From Bacillota bacterium (lineage in GTDB: Bacteria; Bacillota; Limnochordia; DTU087): a stretch of 36,014 bases of DNA. Both the position numbers and the translations under genes were made by a program. The notes beneath the pieces were generated by a model. The model worked only from the letters and a program-made list of their open reading frames with translations, was not told where the DNA came from and did no database searches. Location of the stretch: contig DUMM01000099.1 in assembly GCA_012839845.1 (NCBI GenBank), positions 1-36,014 of the forward strand, written 5' to 3'. Shown piece by piece: positions 7,571-18,773 of this stretch; position 1 is the stretch's first letter; each line of letters begins with the position of its first letter.

Positions 7571-9016
7571 CTAGACTTGGAGTTTCTGGCGGATCAGTTC
7601 ATTTACCTTTTGGGGATTGGCCTTGCCCTGGGAGAGCTTCATCACCTGGCCCACCAAGAAGCCGATGGCCTTAGCCTTACCGCTTTTCACATCGGCCACC
7701 GGACCCGGATTTGCCTCCAGCACCTCAGCGATCATAGCCTCCAGGGCAGAGTCATCGCTGATTTGCCGCAAGCCCTTCTCTTCCACGATTGTCTCCGCGG
7801 ACTTGCCGGTGGCAAACATCTCCTCCAGCACATCCTTGGCCACCAGGTTGCTCACCGCGTTTTCCTGCACCAGCCGCAAGAGGCCTGCTAAATCCTTGGG
7901 CCTGACAGGAGAACTGGCGGCTTCCAGCCCATGGGCCTTAAGCCACCGCTGCACCTCGCCCATAACCCAGTTGCTCACCAGCTTCGGATCATTGACCTCC
8001 TCCACACACTCCTCGAAATAATCGGCTAGATCTCTGCTGCTGGTGAGAATCTCCGCTGCATAAAGGGAAAGATCGTACTGTTCTACGAACCGGTTCCGCC
8101 TGGCATCGGGCAATTCCGGCAGTTCCTCCCTGATAGATTCTACCCAGCTGGGCTCAACCTCCAATGGATAGAGGTTGGGGTCAGGAAAGTACCGGTAATC
8201 GGCGGCCTCTTCCTTGCTCCGCATGGAGAAGGTCACTCCCTGCGTTTCATCCCAGTGGCGGGTTTCCTGCACCACCAACTCCCCTGCTTCCAGCAAGGCT
8301 TTCTGCCGCTCTACCTCAAACTCCAAGGCCCTCTGTACTGCCCTGAAGGAATTCAGGTTCTTGATCTCGCATTTGACTCCGTAGGTACTGCTGCCTTTGG
8401 GTCGGAGGGAAATATTGGCATCACATCTCAGCGAGCCTTCCTCCATTTTGCAGTCGGATACCTCTGCGTACTGCAGCAGCTGCCTGAGCTTTTCCAAAAA
8501 CAGCCGGGCCTCCTCGGGGGAGCGAATATCCGGCTCTGTCACAATCTCGATCAAACCTATCCCCGCCCGGTTGTAGTCCAGAAGGGAATAAGCAGCGCTC
8601 ATAATATCCTCACCAGCGTGGACGGATTTGCCTGCTTCCTCCTCCAGATGTACACGGTTAATGCCGATCCGGCGGACTTTGTCGCCTACCAGCAGTTCTA
8701 CATAGCCGGCGCTGCACAGAGGCAGTTCATGCTGAGATATTTGGTAAGCTTTGCTTAGATCAGGATAAAAATAGTGCTTCCGGGCAAACACGGAAAACTG
8801 GTTGATCCTGCAGTTGAGCGCCAATCCGGCCTTAACGGCCAGTTCCACGGCCCGTCTGTTGAGCAGCGGCAGCGCTCCCGGCAGCCCCAGGCAGATGGGA
8901 CACACCTGGCTATTGGGATCAGCGCCAAATTCCGTACTACATCCGCAGAAAACCTTAGACTTGGTCAACAGCTCCGCATGGACTTCCAAACCGATGACAA
9001 CTTCCCAATCAGCCAT
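7571..9016 (-). CDS. gatB: Asp/Glu-tRNA amidotransferase subunit B
   Basis: GatB of 481 residues, the normal length. It activates Glu-tRNAGln or Asp-tRNAAsn with ATP and receives ammonia from GatA. The N-terminal cradle begins WEVVIGLEVHAELLT; the metal-site Cys of VFCGCSTEFG and VCPICLG are present, as are the PLCSAGYVEL and EIVTEPDIRSPEEA motifs. The C-terminal helical tail (YqeY-like, about 335-481) binds the tRNA elbow. I chose ATG at 9016, which has GGAGG just upstream; an upstream in-frame extension to 9133 runs inside gatA and lacks homology. The start overlaps the gatA stop by eight bases. It is the last gene of ligA-gatC-gatA-gatB. Confidence 0.97.
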   Translation of the reverse strand: MADWEVVIGLEVHAELLTKSKVFCGCSTEFGADPNSQVCPICLGLPGALPLLNRRAVELAVKAGLALNCRINQFSVFARKHYFYPDLSKAYQISQHELPLCSAGYVELLVGDKVRRIGINRVHLEEEAGKSVHAGEDIMSAAYSLLDYNRAGIGLIEIVTEPDIRSPEEARLFLEKLRQLLQYAEVSDCKMEEGSLRCDANISLRPKGSSTYGVKCEIKNLNSFRAVQRALEFEVERQKALLEAGELVVQETRHWDETQGVTFSMRSKEEAADYRYFPDPNLYPLEVEPSWVESIREELPELPDARRNRFVEQYDLSLYAAEILTSSRDLADYFEECVEEVNDPKLVSNWVMGEVQRWLKAHGLEAASSPVRPKDLAGLLRLVQENAVSNLVAKDVLEEMFATGKSAETIVEEKGLRQISDDSALEAMIAEVLEANPGPVADVKSGKAKAIGFLVGQVMKLSQGKANPQKVNELIRQKLQV

Positions 9017-10481
9017 TTTTCTCCACCTCCATCTGCGGCTGCCGAGCCGGCAGACCAGCATGCTGCTCATAGGCGTGTCCAACCCGCAGCACCGTGGGCT
9101 CATCAAAGGGTTTGCCCAAAAACTGCACTCCAACGGGCAGGCCTTCCCCTGTATAACCGCACGGTACAGTCAGAGCCGGTATTCCCGCAAGATTAGCAGT
9201 ACACGTATAAATATCCGATTGATACATAGTAACCGGTGTCTGCGTTCTATGTCCAAAGCCAAAGGCTGCTGTAGGCGTAGTGGGAGAGATCAGCACATCG
9301 CAGCGCTGAAAAGCCTTTTCGAAATCTCCCTTGATCAAAGTCCTGACCTTCAACGCCTTCAGGAAGTACGCTTCGTAGTTCTTCGCCTGCAGGAAATAGG
9401 TCCCCATCAAGACCCGGCGTTTGGCCTCCTGGCCTAGAGCTTGCCTCGTCTTGATGAACATGGAAACCGTATCTTCCGCCTCCGCCCGGTAACCATACCG
9501 CACACCGTCAAACCGAGCCAGATTGGAGCTGATCTCCGCCGAGATAATCACATAGAAGGTGGCCATGGCATACTCGGCGTGGGGCAGGGAAATCTCCTCT
9601 ACCCTGGCCCCCAGGGACTCCAGAAGGTTGGCCGCTCCGAAGACTGCTTCCTTTACCTCAGGATCCAGTTCATCCCCCATGAATTCTTTGGGCAGCCCTA
9701 CGACCAGCCCCTTGATGTTCCCGGTCAAGGCCGCCTCGTAATCAGGGACATCTTTCCTTACCGACGTGGGATCCTTGGGATCCCAACCGGCGATGACTTG
9801 AAGCAGCAAGGCCGCATCCCGCACATCACGGGTTATAGGACCCACGTGATCGAGGGAATCCGCTGCCGCTACTACTCCATAGCGGGATACCAGACCGTAG
9901 GTGGGCTTCAGCCCCACAACCCCACAGAAGGCCGCAGGCTGCCTGATTGAACCGCCAGTATCTGTCCCCAGGGCGGCAGCTGCTTCACCGGCGGCCACCG
10001 CTGCCGCCGAACCGCCGCTTGACCCACCGGGAACCCGTGACAGATCCCACGGATTGCGGGTGCAGCAGAACTGGGAGTTTTCCGTGGACGACCCCAAGCC
10101 AAACTCATCCAAGTTGGTTTTGCCTACCAATACGGCACCGGCCTGCTTGAGCCTGGCTACCGCCTCGGCGTCAAAGGGCGGTATGTAATTCTCCAGCAGG
10201 CGGGAGGCGCAGGTGGTCTGCACTCCGGCGGTGGAGAAATTATCCTTGACAGCGACAGGTATACCGCACAAGGGGGGAGCCTCCCCCGCGGCCAGCATTT
10301 CATCGGCCCTCTGGGCCTGGGCAAAGGCCTCATCTCGACAAAGGGTTATATAGGACCTGATTTGGCTTTCAACTGCATCGATCTTGGCAAAAACCGCTTC
10401 CAGGATCTCCCGGCAACTCACTTCCCCTGCCCTGAGGAGGTCCCGGAGTTGATGAATAGTCATTTCGTTGAGCTGCACCAC
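9009..10481 (-). CDS. gatA: Asp/Glu-tRNA amidotransferase subunit A
   Basis: GatA of 490 residues, an amidase-signature enzyme that hydrolyses glutamine and channels ammonia to GatB. The Ser-cisSer-Lys triad is visible: K79 in VAVKDN, S154 in PGGSSGGS and nucleophile S178 in GTDTGGSIRQPAAF. The IYTCTANLAGIPALTVPCG segment near the C-terminus is also typical. This glutaminase is unrelated to class I amidotransferases, so it appears intact while the class I functions nearby (guaA, his) do not. The start is GTG at 10481 or 10478 (tandem GTG) behind AGGAGG. It lies 47 bases after gatC and overlaps gatB by eight. Confidence 0.97.
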   Translation of the reverse strand: MVQLNEMTIHQLRDLLRAGEVSCREILEAVFAKIDAVESQIRSYITLCRDEAFAQAQRADEMLAAGEAPPLCGIPVAVKDNFSTAGVQTTCASRLLENYIPPFDAEAVARLKQAGAVLVGKTNLDEFGLGSSTENSQFCCTRNPWDLSRVPGGSSGGSAAAVAAGEAAAALGTDTGGSIRQPAAFCGVVGLKPTYGLVSRYGVVAAADSLDHVGPITRDVRDAALLLQVIAGWDPKDPTSVRKDVPDYEAALTGNIKGLVVGLPKEFMGDELDPEVKEAVFGAANLLESLGARVEEISLPHAEYAMATFYVIISAEISSNLARFDGVRYGYRAEAEDTVSMFIKTRQALGQEAKRRVLMGTYFLQAKNYEAYFLKALKVRTLIKGDFEKAFQRCDVLISPTTPTAAFGFGHRTQTPVTMYQSDIYTCTANLAGIPALTVPCGYTGEGLPVGVQFLGKPFDEPTVLRVGHAYEQHAGLPARQPQMEVEKNG

Positions 10482-10528
10482 AATCGCCTCCTGTCTTCAC
10501 CCAGGCTGAACCTGGCACCCAGGATCAG

Positions 10529-10816
10529 CTACTCTTCCTCAATAATCCGGGGAACGCGGAAATAGCCGTCAACCACATCAGGGCCGTTGGCAAAAACCTG
10601 CTCCAAGGGCAGAGAAGGTTCTACAGCATCCTCTCGGAGGAAGCTTTCTTGCCTAATAGGATAATGGGTGGGCGCCGCCGCGTGGGTATCTACTCCATCC
10701 AGGACTCTGATGAGGGATAGAATCTGAGATATTTGCTCCGGGAAAACCTCCTTCTCTTCCTCAGTCAGGCCGATTCGCGCTGTAAATGCAATGGCCTCAA
10801 GTTCCTTCAGCGTCAA
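10529..10816 (-). CDS. gatC: Asp/Glu-tRNA amidotransferase subunit C
   Basis: GatC of 95 residues, the small subunit that wraps round GatA and stabilises GatAB. It shows the family pattern: N-terminal helix with ELEAIAFTARIGLTEEE, a second helix around QISQILSLIRVLDGVDT, then a proline-rich stretch and LREDAV, ending in FRVPRIIEEE. The start is TTG at 10816, behind AGGAG at nine bases; no ATG is available nearby. The gene begins six bases after the ligA stop, so translation is probably coupled to ligase. Confidence 0.95.
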   Translation of the reverse strand: MTLKELEAIAFTARIGLTEEEKEVFPEQISQILSLIRVLDGVDTHAAAPTHYPIRQESFLREDAVEPSLPLEQVFANGPDVVDGYFRVPRIIEEE

Positions 10817-10822
10817 TTTTCC

Positions 10823-12994
<2,172 letters not shown>

Positions 12995-14230
12995 ATGTAT
13001 ATCCCCCGCCGGCAGCTTTATTGGCTTGCAGCCGCCTTATGTATCTTTGTATCGTTAGCAGCAGCTGCAGCTGTGGGCCGCTTTCCCGCAGTGCGTCCTG
13101 CTTGGATTGCCTCTTACTGGGGACCGGAATTCGATTACGCACATGATTATACCAAAGGACCGGAGATTTCCGCTACCAGCGCCATACTGCTGGAGGGAAC
13201 CACCGGTACGGTGCTTTACGCCAAGAATGAACATATCCGCCGCCCCCCTGCCAGCACCACCAAAATCCTCACTGCCCTTCTGGCCCTAGAGGAGGGCAAT
13301 CTCAATGACATTGTCAGCATCAGTCAAAGGGCAGCCTCCATCAGGGGTTCCAGTGCCGGCATCCGGGCCCGTCAGCGCATTCCCCTGAAAGATCTGCTTT
13401 ACGGACTAATGCTGCCCTCCGGCAATGATGCTGCCGTAGCCATCGCCGAGCATCTGGCAGGTTCGGAAGCGGAATTTGTCAAATGGATGAACGCCCGGGC
13501 CCGTGAGCTGGGAGCGGTGAACTCCCATTTTGCCAATCCCCACGGCCTGGACCACCCGGACCATTACTCCACCGCCTTTGACTTAGCCATGATCACCAGG
13601 GTAGCCCTTCTGTACCCTATGTTTGGGGAGATAGTCCGAAAGACTCACCACCAAGCCCGCTTTGACGGCTCTCAATGGTCCTGGCACAATACCAATCGGC
13701 TGCTGTTCTCCTTTGAGGGAGCAGAGGGCGTCAAAACTGGCACCACCAGCGGTGCCGGCCACTGCTTGGTGGCCGCAGCATCCAGAGACGGCCGACAGCT
13801 GATCAGCGTCGTCCTAAACAGCCGCAACCGCTGGCACGATGCCGCTCAGCTCTTGGAGTACGGCTTCCAAGAATTCCACCTCCTGCCTCTGGCAAAGAAA
13901 GGAGAGCCAGTTGTTGAAATCAACGTCCACGGCGGCCTTCACCCGCAGCTAATTGTCTGCACCGGCGCAACAGTTTACAAAGTGGTCCGGGACCAGGACG
14001 TGGATGATGTCACGTCCCGTGTTATTATCGAAAAGACAAATGCCCCCATCCGCCGGGGACAGAAAGTAGGAGAGCTGCACTTCACTCTTAACGGTGAGAC
14101 CATCGGCCAAGTTCCACTCATCGCCTCCCATTCTGTGCCCCGGGCTACACCTCTCAATCTTTTCCTGCACTGGCTAAAAGACCTATTCATACCTTTGCCA
14201 AAGGAGCATATTCCGCCAGAAACTTCTTAA
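12995..14230 (+). CDS. D-alanyl-D-alanine carboxypeptidase (PBP5/DacF-like)
   Basis: Penicillin-binding carboxypeptidase of 411 residues that trims the terminal D-Ala of peptidoglycan stem peptides outside the membrane. An N-terminal hydrophobic segment (about 8-28, after RRQ) acts as signal peptide or anchor. The three active-site motifs are S87-T-T-K90, S142-G-N144 and K247-T-G249, all intact. A PBP5-type C-terminal beta domain (about 290-385) follows, and the tail NLFLHWLKDLFIPLP could be an amphipathic membrane anchor. DacF of sporulators is a close type; sporulation cannot be shown from this window. Its last 44 bases overlap the 3' end of pcrA on the other strand. Confidence 0.93.
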   Translation: MYIPRRQLYWLAAALCIFVSLAAAAAVGRFPAVRPAWIASYWGPEFDYAHDYTKGPEISATSAILLEGTTGTVLYAKNEHIRRPPASTTKILTALLALEEGNLNDIVSISQRAASIRGSSAGIRARQRIPLKDLLYGLMLPSGNDAAVAIAEHLAGSEAEFVKWMNARARELGAVNSHFANPHGLDHPDHYSTAFDLAMITRVALLYPMFGEIVRKTHHQARFDGSQWSWHNTNRLLFSFEGAEGVKTGTTSGAGHCLVAAASRDGRQLISVVLNSRNRWHDAAQLLEYGFQEFHLLPLAKKGEPVVEINVHGGLHPQLIVCTGATVYKVVRDQDVDDVTSRVIIEKTNAPIRRGQKVGELHFTLNGETIGQVPLIASHSVPRATPLNLFLHWLKDLFIPLPKEHIPPETS

Positions 14231-16391
14231 TGCCCTGACCGGGGAAGGCCACGGTCACTACCGTGTCCCTGCCGTTCTTTGCCACAGACACCACGGTACC
14301 TTCTCCAAAGCGGGAATGTCTGACCTTATCTCCATGCTGGAGCTCAATGCTGCCGCCTGCTGTCCCGCCGGCAAAGACTCCCTCCTGAGCTGCCCCGCGG
14401 GTCTCTGTGCCCCGCTGCCGGGTATGCTGTCTGTCCATATCCCACGCAGCCTCACCATAGGAGACTTCTCTACCTACCTCTTCCAGACAATCCTCGGGGA
14501 TCTCTTCGACAAACCGGGAAATATGATTCTGGGCAGTTGACCCGTATAAGGTACGCAGCTGTGCGCAGGTGAGGTACAGCCGCTCCATGGCTCTAGTGAT
14601 GCCGACATAGCAGAGACGCCTTTCCTCTTCCAGCTCTGCCGGTTCCCAGAGGGCCCGACTGTGGGGAAATACCCCTTCTTCCATCCCTACCAGGAAGACC
14701 ACGGGAAATTCCAACCCCTTGGCGGCGTGGAGGGTCATCATCACCACGGCATCCACAGTCTCATCGTAAAGATCCACATCAGCTACCAAGGCAACATGTT
14801 CCAAGAACCCGCTCAGATCTCCGTTGGCATTTTCGTCTTCATACTGCTTAGTAACCGACAAAAACTCCTTCAAGTTCTCGATACGGCCCTCAGCCTCAGG
14901 CGAGCGGTCTGCCCGCAGCTCAGCCATATATCCGCTGGTCTCCAGCACCTCTTCTGTCAAGCGGGTTAAGCTCACCCGCCCAGCTTTGCTGCGCCAGGCC
15001 TCCACCAGCTTATAAAACTGCTGCAGGGCACCAACGGCCCTCTGACCCAAGCCCGGGATCTCTTCTGCCCGGGCCAAAGCATCATAAGCAGAAATCCCAT
15101 TCTCTGCCGCATACTTCTCCACCCTGCCCAAGGTGACCTCGCCAATGCCCCGCTTAGGCACATTGATTACCCGCCGCAGGCTGTACAGATCCGCAGGGTT
15201 TTCAATCAGCCGGAGGTACGCAATTAGATCTTTGATTTCCTTCCGCTCGTAGAACCGCAGCCCGGCTACAATGGCATACGGTATTCCCCGGCGTATAAAC
15301 TCCTCTTCAAAGGTGCGGGACTGGGAATGGGTCCGGTAGAGGATCGCACAGTGCTGGTAAGAACGCCCCTCCTGCTTCAGACGCTGGATCTCCTCAGCCA
15401 CAAACCTGGCCTCATCCTTCTCATCCCTGGCCTTATATAGAAAGAGGGGATCGCCGCCGGTCTTCCTGGTCCACAGCTTCTTATCCTGGCGGCCCAGATT
15501 GTTGGAGATCACGGCATTGGCTGAATCTAGGATCATCTGGGTGGAGCGGTAATTCTGCTCCAGCATGATGACTTTGGCATCGGGATAGTCTTTTTCAAAG
15601 TCCAAGATGTTGCGGATATCTGCCCCTCGAAAGCTGTATATGCTCTGATCCGCGTCGCCAACCACGCACAAGTTCCGGTACTTCTGGGCTAAAAGGTTGA
15701 CCAATACATACTGGGCATGATTCGTATCCTGATACTCATCCACGAGAATGTAGCGGAACCGGTCCTGGTAGCGGTTCAGCACCTCCGGTACTGTGCGAAA
15801 CAGCCGCACAGTCTCCATGATAAGGTCATCGAAATCCATGGCATTGGCTGCAACCAGCTTGCTCTGGTACTTTCTGTAAATCCGGGCAATGGTTTTGTCC
15901 CAGAAATCCACTGCAGACCGGTCGTATTCCTCTGCGTCCACCAGCTCGTTCTTGGCACTGCTGATGGCATACAGCGCTGTTCTGGGCTCGATCCTCCGGC
16001 TGTCGATGTTCAGCTCCTTCATGGCTTCCTTAACCACACTGAGCTGGTCGTCGGTATCAAAGATGAGGAAATTCCGCTGATAGCCGATCTTGTCTGCTTC
16101 CCGCCGCAGGATCTGGACACAAGTCGAGTGAAAAGTCGCAACCCACACCTGCTCGCCCAAAGGGCCGATGAGCTGGGTGATTCTGTCCTTCATCTCTTTG
16201 GCCGCCTTATTTGTAAAGGTCACTGCCAGGATAAAATAGGGCGGTACTCGCCTTGCCGAAAGCAGATAGGCGACCCGGTAAGTCAGTACCCTGGTCTTGC
16301 CGCTCCCTGCCCCCGCCGCCACCAAAAGCGGCCCATCTCCGAATGTGACTGCTTCCCTCTGCTGCTCATTGAGACTGCTGAGAATATCCAC
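14187..16391 (-). CDS. pcrA: ATP-dependent DNA helicase PcrA (UvrD/Rep family)
   Basis: SF1A helicase of 734 residues moving 3' to 5' on single-stranded DNA in repair and rolling-circle replication. Motifs: Q-motif (LNEQQREAV), Walker A (AAGAGSGKT, about 25-33), Ia (FTNKAAKEM), Walker B (LVDEYQDTN), III (GDADQSIYSFRGA), IV (LEQNYRST), V (TLHAAKGLEFPVVF) and VI (YVGITRAMERLYL). The C-terminal Tudor-like domain (GDKVRHSRFGEGTVV) of PcrA, which contacts RNA polymerase, is present. I chose GTG at 16391, with GGAGG ten bases upstream; a TTG at 16412 precedes that site. It follows hisIE by 50 bases with no clear terminator and ends inside dacF's 3' end, antisense. Confidence 0.96.
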   Translation of the reverse strand: MDILSSLNEQQREAVTFGDGPLLVAAGAGSGKTRVLTYRVAYLLSARRVPPYFILAVTFTNKAAKEMKDRITQLIGPLGEQVWVATFHSTCVQILRREADKIGYQRNFLIFDTDDQLSVVKEAMKELNIDSRRIEPRTALYAISSAKNELVDAEEYDRSAVDFWDKTIARIYRKYQSKLVAANAMDFDDLIMETVRLFRTVPEVLNRYQDRFRYILVDEYQDTNHAQYVLVNLLAQKYRNLCVVGDADQSIYSFRGADIRNILDFEKDYPDAKVIMLEQNYRSTQMILDSANAVISNNLGRQDKKLWTRKTGGDPLFLYKARDEKDEARFVAEEIQRLKQEGRSYQHCAILYRTHSQSRTFEEEFIRRGIPYAIVAGLRFYERKEIKDLIAYLRLIENPADLYSLRRVINVPKRGIGEVTLGRVEKYAAENGISAYDALARAEEIPGLGQRAVGALQQFYKLVEAWRSKAGRVSLTRLTEEVLETSGYMAELRADRSPEAEGRIENLKEFLSVTKQYEDENANGDLSGFLEHVALVADVDLYDETVDAVVMMTLHAAKGLEFPVVFLVGMEEGVFPHSRALWEPAELEEERRLCYVGITRAMERLYLTCAQLRTLYGSTAQNHISRFVEEIPEDCLEEVGREVSYGEAAWDMDRQHTRQRGTETRGAAQEGVFAGGTAGGSIELQHGDKVRHSRFGEGTVVSVAKNGRDTVVTVAFPGQGIKKFLAEYAPLAKV

Positions 16392-16441
16392 TATCCAACT
16401 CCCTCCGGCCAACCCTCTTCAGGCTGACTGAAAAGCCCGAG

Positions 16442-17128
16442 CTAGCGTCTGGATTTTAGCTCCGAGAACACTGCTCCTGGGTCGGTCCCCTTTTCCACCA
16501 TCAAGACTATGGTGTGGTAGTACAAATCCGCCAGCTCATAAACCAGCTCTTCCACCCCGGGATTCTTGGCGGCGATGATCACCTCTGCTGCCTCTTCCCC
16601 GATCTTCTTGAGAATCTTGTCCAATCCCTGCGCAAACAGATAGTTGGTGTACGAACCTTCCACGGGATTTGTCCGCCGGTCCTTAACCACCTGATAAAGC
16701 TCGTTGAGAATCCGGGGCGACCTTTTGCCGTAGACTTCCTCGGCATCAAAGGCAGGCTTCGGTTCCTCGTCCTGGGCAGCAGCTGCCGGTCCCTCTTCGC
16801 CCTGCAGCTCTATAGGATTGTGGAAACAAGACCTGTACCCTTCGTGACAGGCCCCCGGCCCCAGCTGTTCTACCTTGATCAGCAGCGCATCGTAATCGCA
16901 GTCGGCAGTAATTTCCTTCACAACTTGGTAGTGGCCGGATGTCTCCCCTTTTTGCCACAGCTGCTGCCGGCTGCGGCTCCAAAACCAGGTCCTGCCGGTC
17001 TGCAGAGTTTTTTCCAAAGCCTCCCGGTTCATATATGCCATCATCAGCACTTCACCGCTCTGAGCATCTTGGATGATGGCCGGAATGAGGCCGCTGGCCC
17101 GGAATTTCAGCTCTCCCATATCCACCAT
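16442..17128 (-). CDS. hisIE: Bifunctional phosphoribosyl-AMP cyclohydrolase / phosphoribosyl-ATP pyrophosphatase
   Basis: Fused histidine enzyme of 228 residues doing steps 2 and 3 of the pathway. The HisI half (about 5-108) has [19 protein letters not shown], the metal-binding DCDYD and zinc-binding Cys in [10 protein letters not shown]. An acidic, alanine-rich linker (about 109-130) leads to the HisE half (about 132-228), a MazG-like fold with [16 protein letters not shown] and ELADLYYH. Both halves look intact. The ATG at 17128 has AGGAGG six bases upstream. It lies 73 bases after hisF and is the last his gene of the run. Confidence 0.96.
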   Translation of the reverse strand: MVDMGELKFRASGLIPAIIQDAQSGEVLMMAYMNREALEKTLQTGRTWFWSRSRQQLWQKGETSGHYQVVKEITADCDYDALLIKVEQLGPGACHEGYRSCFHNPIELQGEEGPAAAAQDEEPKPAFDAEEVYGKRSPRILNELYQVVKDRRTNPVEGSYTNYLFAQGLDKILKKIGEEAAEVIIAAKNPGVEELVYELADLYYHTIVLMVEKGTDPGAVFSELKSRR

Positions 17129-17201
17129 AATTATCCTCCTAGTTTAGAGCCGAACTGCTTCCCTGCTCCTCCCGTCCAGGAAACACACAGGTGTTACCCC
17201 A

Positions 17202-17966
17202 TCACAGCCGCACAGGGATCCCCGCCGCCTGCAGGTACTGCTTTACCTCCCGAATGGAATATGTGCGAAAATGGAAAAGGGAAGCGGCCAGTACCGCATC
17301 GACTTTGCCCGCTAAAAACGCGTCCCTAAAGTGTTCCAGGCGGCCGGCTCCTCCGGATGCGGTGACGGGAATGGGCACCTTTTCTGCCACCAGGCGGTTC
17401 AGATCGTTATCATATCCGTCCTGGGTGCCGTCGGCATCCATGCTGGTGAGGAGAATCTCTCCAGCTCCCAGAGAATACACCTCTGCGGCCCACCGGCCTA
17501 CCTCCCAACCCGTAGCCGTGGTGCCTCCCCGGGAATAGACCTCCCACCAGGTGCTGCCGTCGGCGTTTTCAGTTCTCTTGGCATCAATGGCGACAATGAT
17601 CCGCTCCCGGCCGAAAGCGCGAGCGGCTTGGGCTACCAGGTCAGGATTCTCCAAAGCCGCGGTATTGATGGAGACTTTGCTGGCTCCCGCTTCAAACATC
17701 GCTTCCATATCCTGCAGGGAGCTGATGCCGCCGCCTACAATCAGAGGAATACTGATGGCCCGGGCAGTGCGGCGAACGCTCTCTGACAGGGCCCGCCGCC
17801 CCTCCTGGGAAGCTGTAATATCCAGAAAGACGAGCTCATCGGCACCCTCTCCATCGTAAAAAGCTGCCTGCTCCACAGGATCACCGGCATCCCGGAAATC
17901 GACGAAATTCACACCTTTGACTACTCGGCCGTCCTTTACATCAAGACACGGGATTACTCTCTTCAT
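17202..17966 (-). CDS. hisF: Imidazole glycerol phosphate synthase, cyclase subunit
   Basis: HisF of 254 residues from ATG at 17966 (GGAG eight bases upstream), the family length. It adds ammonia to PRFAR and closes the imidazole ring, also releasing AICAR. The beta/alpha barrel keeps both catalytic Asp, in CLDVKDGR and AIDAKR. The barrel-gate residues matching T. maritima R5, E46, K99 and E167 are present ([24 protein letters not shown]). The usually conserved Asp of GADKVS, which contacts HisH, is Ser here (S96, codon 17679-17681). No hisH is in the operon. HisF alone works with free ammonia in known cases, so this enzyme may be ammonia-dependent (inference). Confidence 0.96.
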   Translation of the reverse strand: MKRVIPCLDVKDGRVVKGVNFVDFRDAGDPVEQAAFYDGEGADELVFLDITASQEGRRALSESVRRTARAISIPLIVGGGISSLQDMEAMFEAGASKVSINTAALENPDLVAQAARAFGRERIIVAIDAKRTENADGSTWWEVYSRGGTTATGWEVGRWAAEVYSLGAGEILLTSMDADGTQDGYDNDLNRLVAEKVPIPVTASGGAGRLEHFRDAFLAGKVDAVLAASLFHFRTYSIREVKQYLQAAGIPVRL

Positions 17967-18026
17967 CGACCTATCTCCAGTATCCATAGCAGCATTCTCC
18001 CATCTATGCTCAAACCAGAGACACCG

Positions 18027-18773
18027 TCAACTTGCATGATCCGCCGCGGACCTGGCAGCCTCAATGGCTGCCTCCAGAGTGAAGCGGCCGCTGTAGAGCG
18101 CCTTACCGACAATTACCCCTATTATCCCCCGTCCAGCCAGCTTGGCGATGGCCCGGATATCCTCCAGGGCGGCAACTCCGCCGCTGGCGATAACCTTGGC
18201 TCCAGCGCCAGTCATCTTTTCCAATGCCTCGGTGTTCGGACCGGTCAGCATCCCGTCCCGGGCAATATCGGTAAAGATGATCTCCTGTACTCCGAGGTCA
18301 ACCATTCTCCTAGCCAAGTCCAAGGGATCCATTCCACTGCTTTCAACCCAACCCCGAACCGCCACCAGCCCATCCCGGGCATCGATCCCGACGATGATTC
18401 TTCCTGGATGCCGCCGACAGGCAGCTGCCACCAACCCAGGGTTTTCGCAGGCCGCAGTGCCGAGGATCACGTAGCTTGCTCCGGCATCTAGAACCATTTC
18501 AATAGTTTCCAGATCCCGAATACCGCCTCCCACCTCAACGGGCACCGAGACGGCTGCGGCAACAGCCCGGATAACATCCAAATTCCCAGGCCGGCCGGAA
18601 AAGGCTCCATCTAAGTCCACCACATGCAGCCTCTCCGCTCCCGCCTTGGCAAAACCCTCAGCTACCTTTACCGGCTCTCGAGAGTAGATGGTTTCCTGGT
18701 GGCTTTGACCCTGAATTAACCGCACGCAGCACCCCCGCCGCAGGTCAATGGCGGGAATCACCATGAAACTCAA
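18027..18773 (-). CDS. hisA: ProFAR isomerase
   Basis: HisA of 248 residues, a beta/alpha barrel performing the Amadori rearrangement of ProFAR to PRFAR. The two catalytic Asp are in PAIDLRRG and FTDIARDGM, and the phosphate-binding loops are EVGGGIRD and IASGGV. The TTG start at 18773 overlaps the hisB stop in a TTGA arrangement, with AGGAAG upstream; the next ATG is at 18764. The overlap shows that hisB and hisA are directly joined. In many relatives hisH lies between them, and here no space for it remains. Confidence 0.95.
   Translation of the reverse strand: MSFMVIPAIDLRRGCCVRLIQGQSHQETIYSREPVKVAEGFAKAGAERLHVVDLDGAFSGRPGNLDVIRAVAAAVSVPVEVGGGIRDLETIEMVLDAGASYVILGTAACENPGLVAAACRRHPGRIIVGIDARDGLVAVRGWVESSGMDPLDLARRMVDLGVQEIIFTDIARDGMLTGPNTEALEKMTGAGAKVIASGGVAALEDIRAIAKLAGRGIIGVIVGKALYSGRFTLEAAIEAARSAADHAS

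Noticed and set aside
15717-16427. Open frame of 236 codons antisense to pcrA
   Set aside because: Shadow frame with no motifs; pcrA helicase motifs cover the region.
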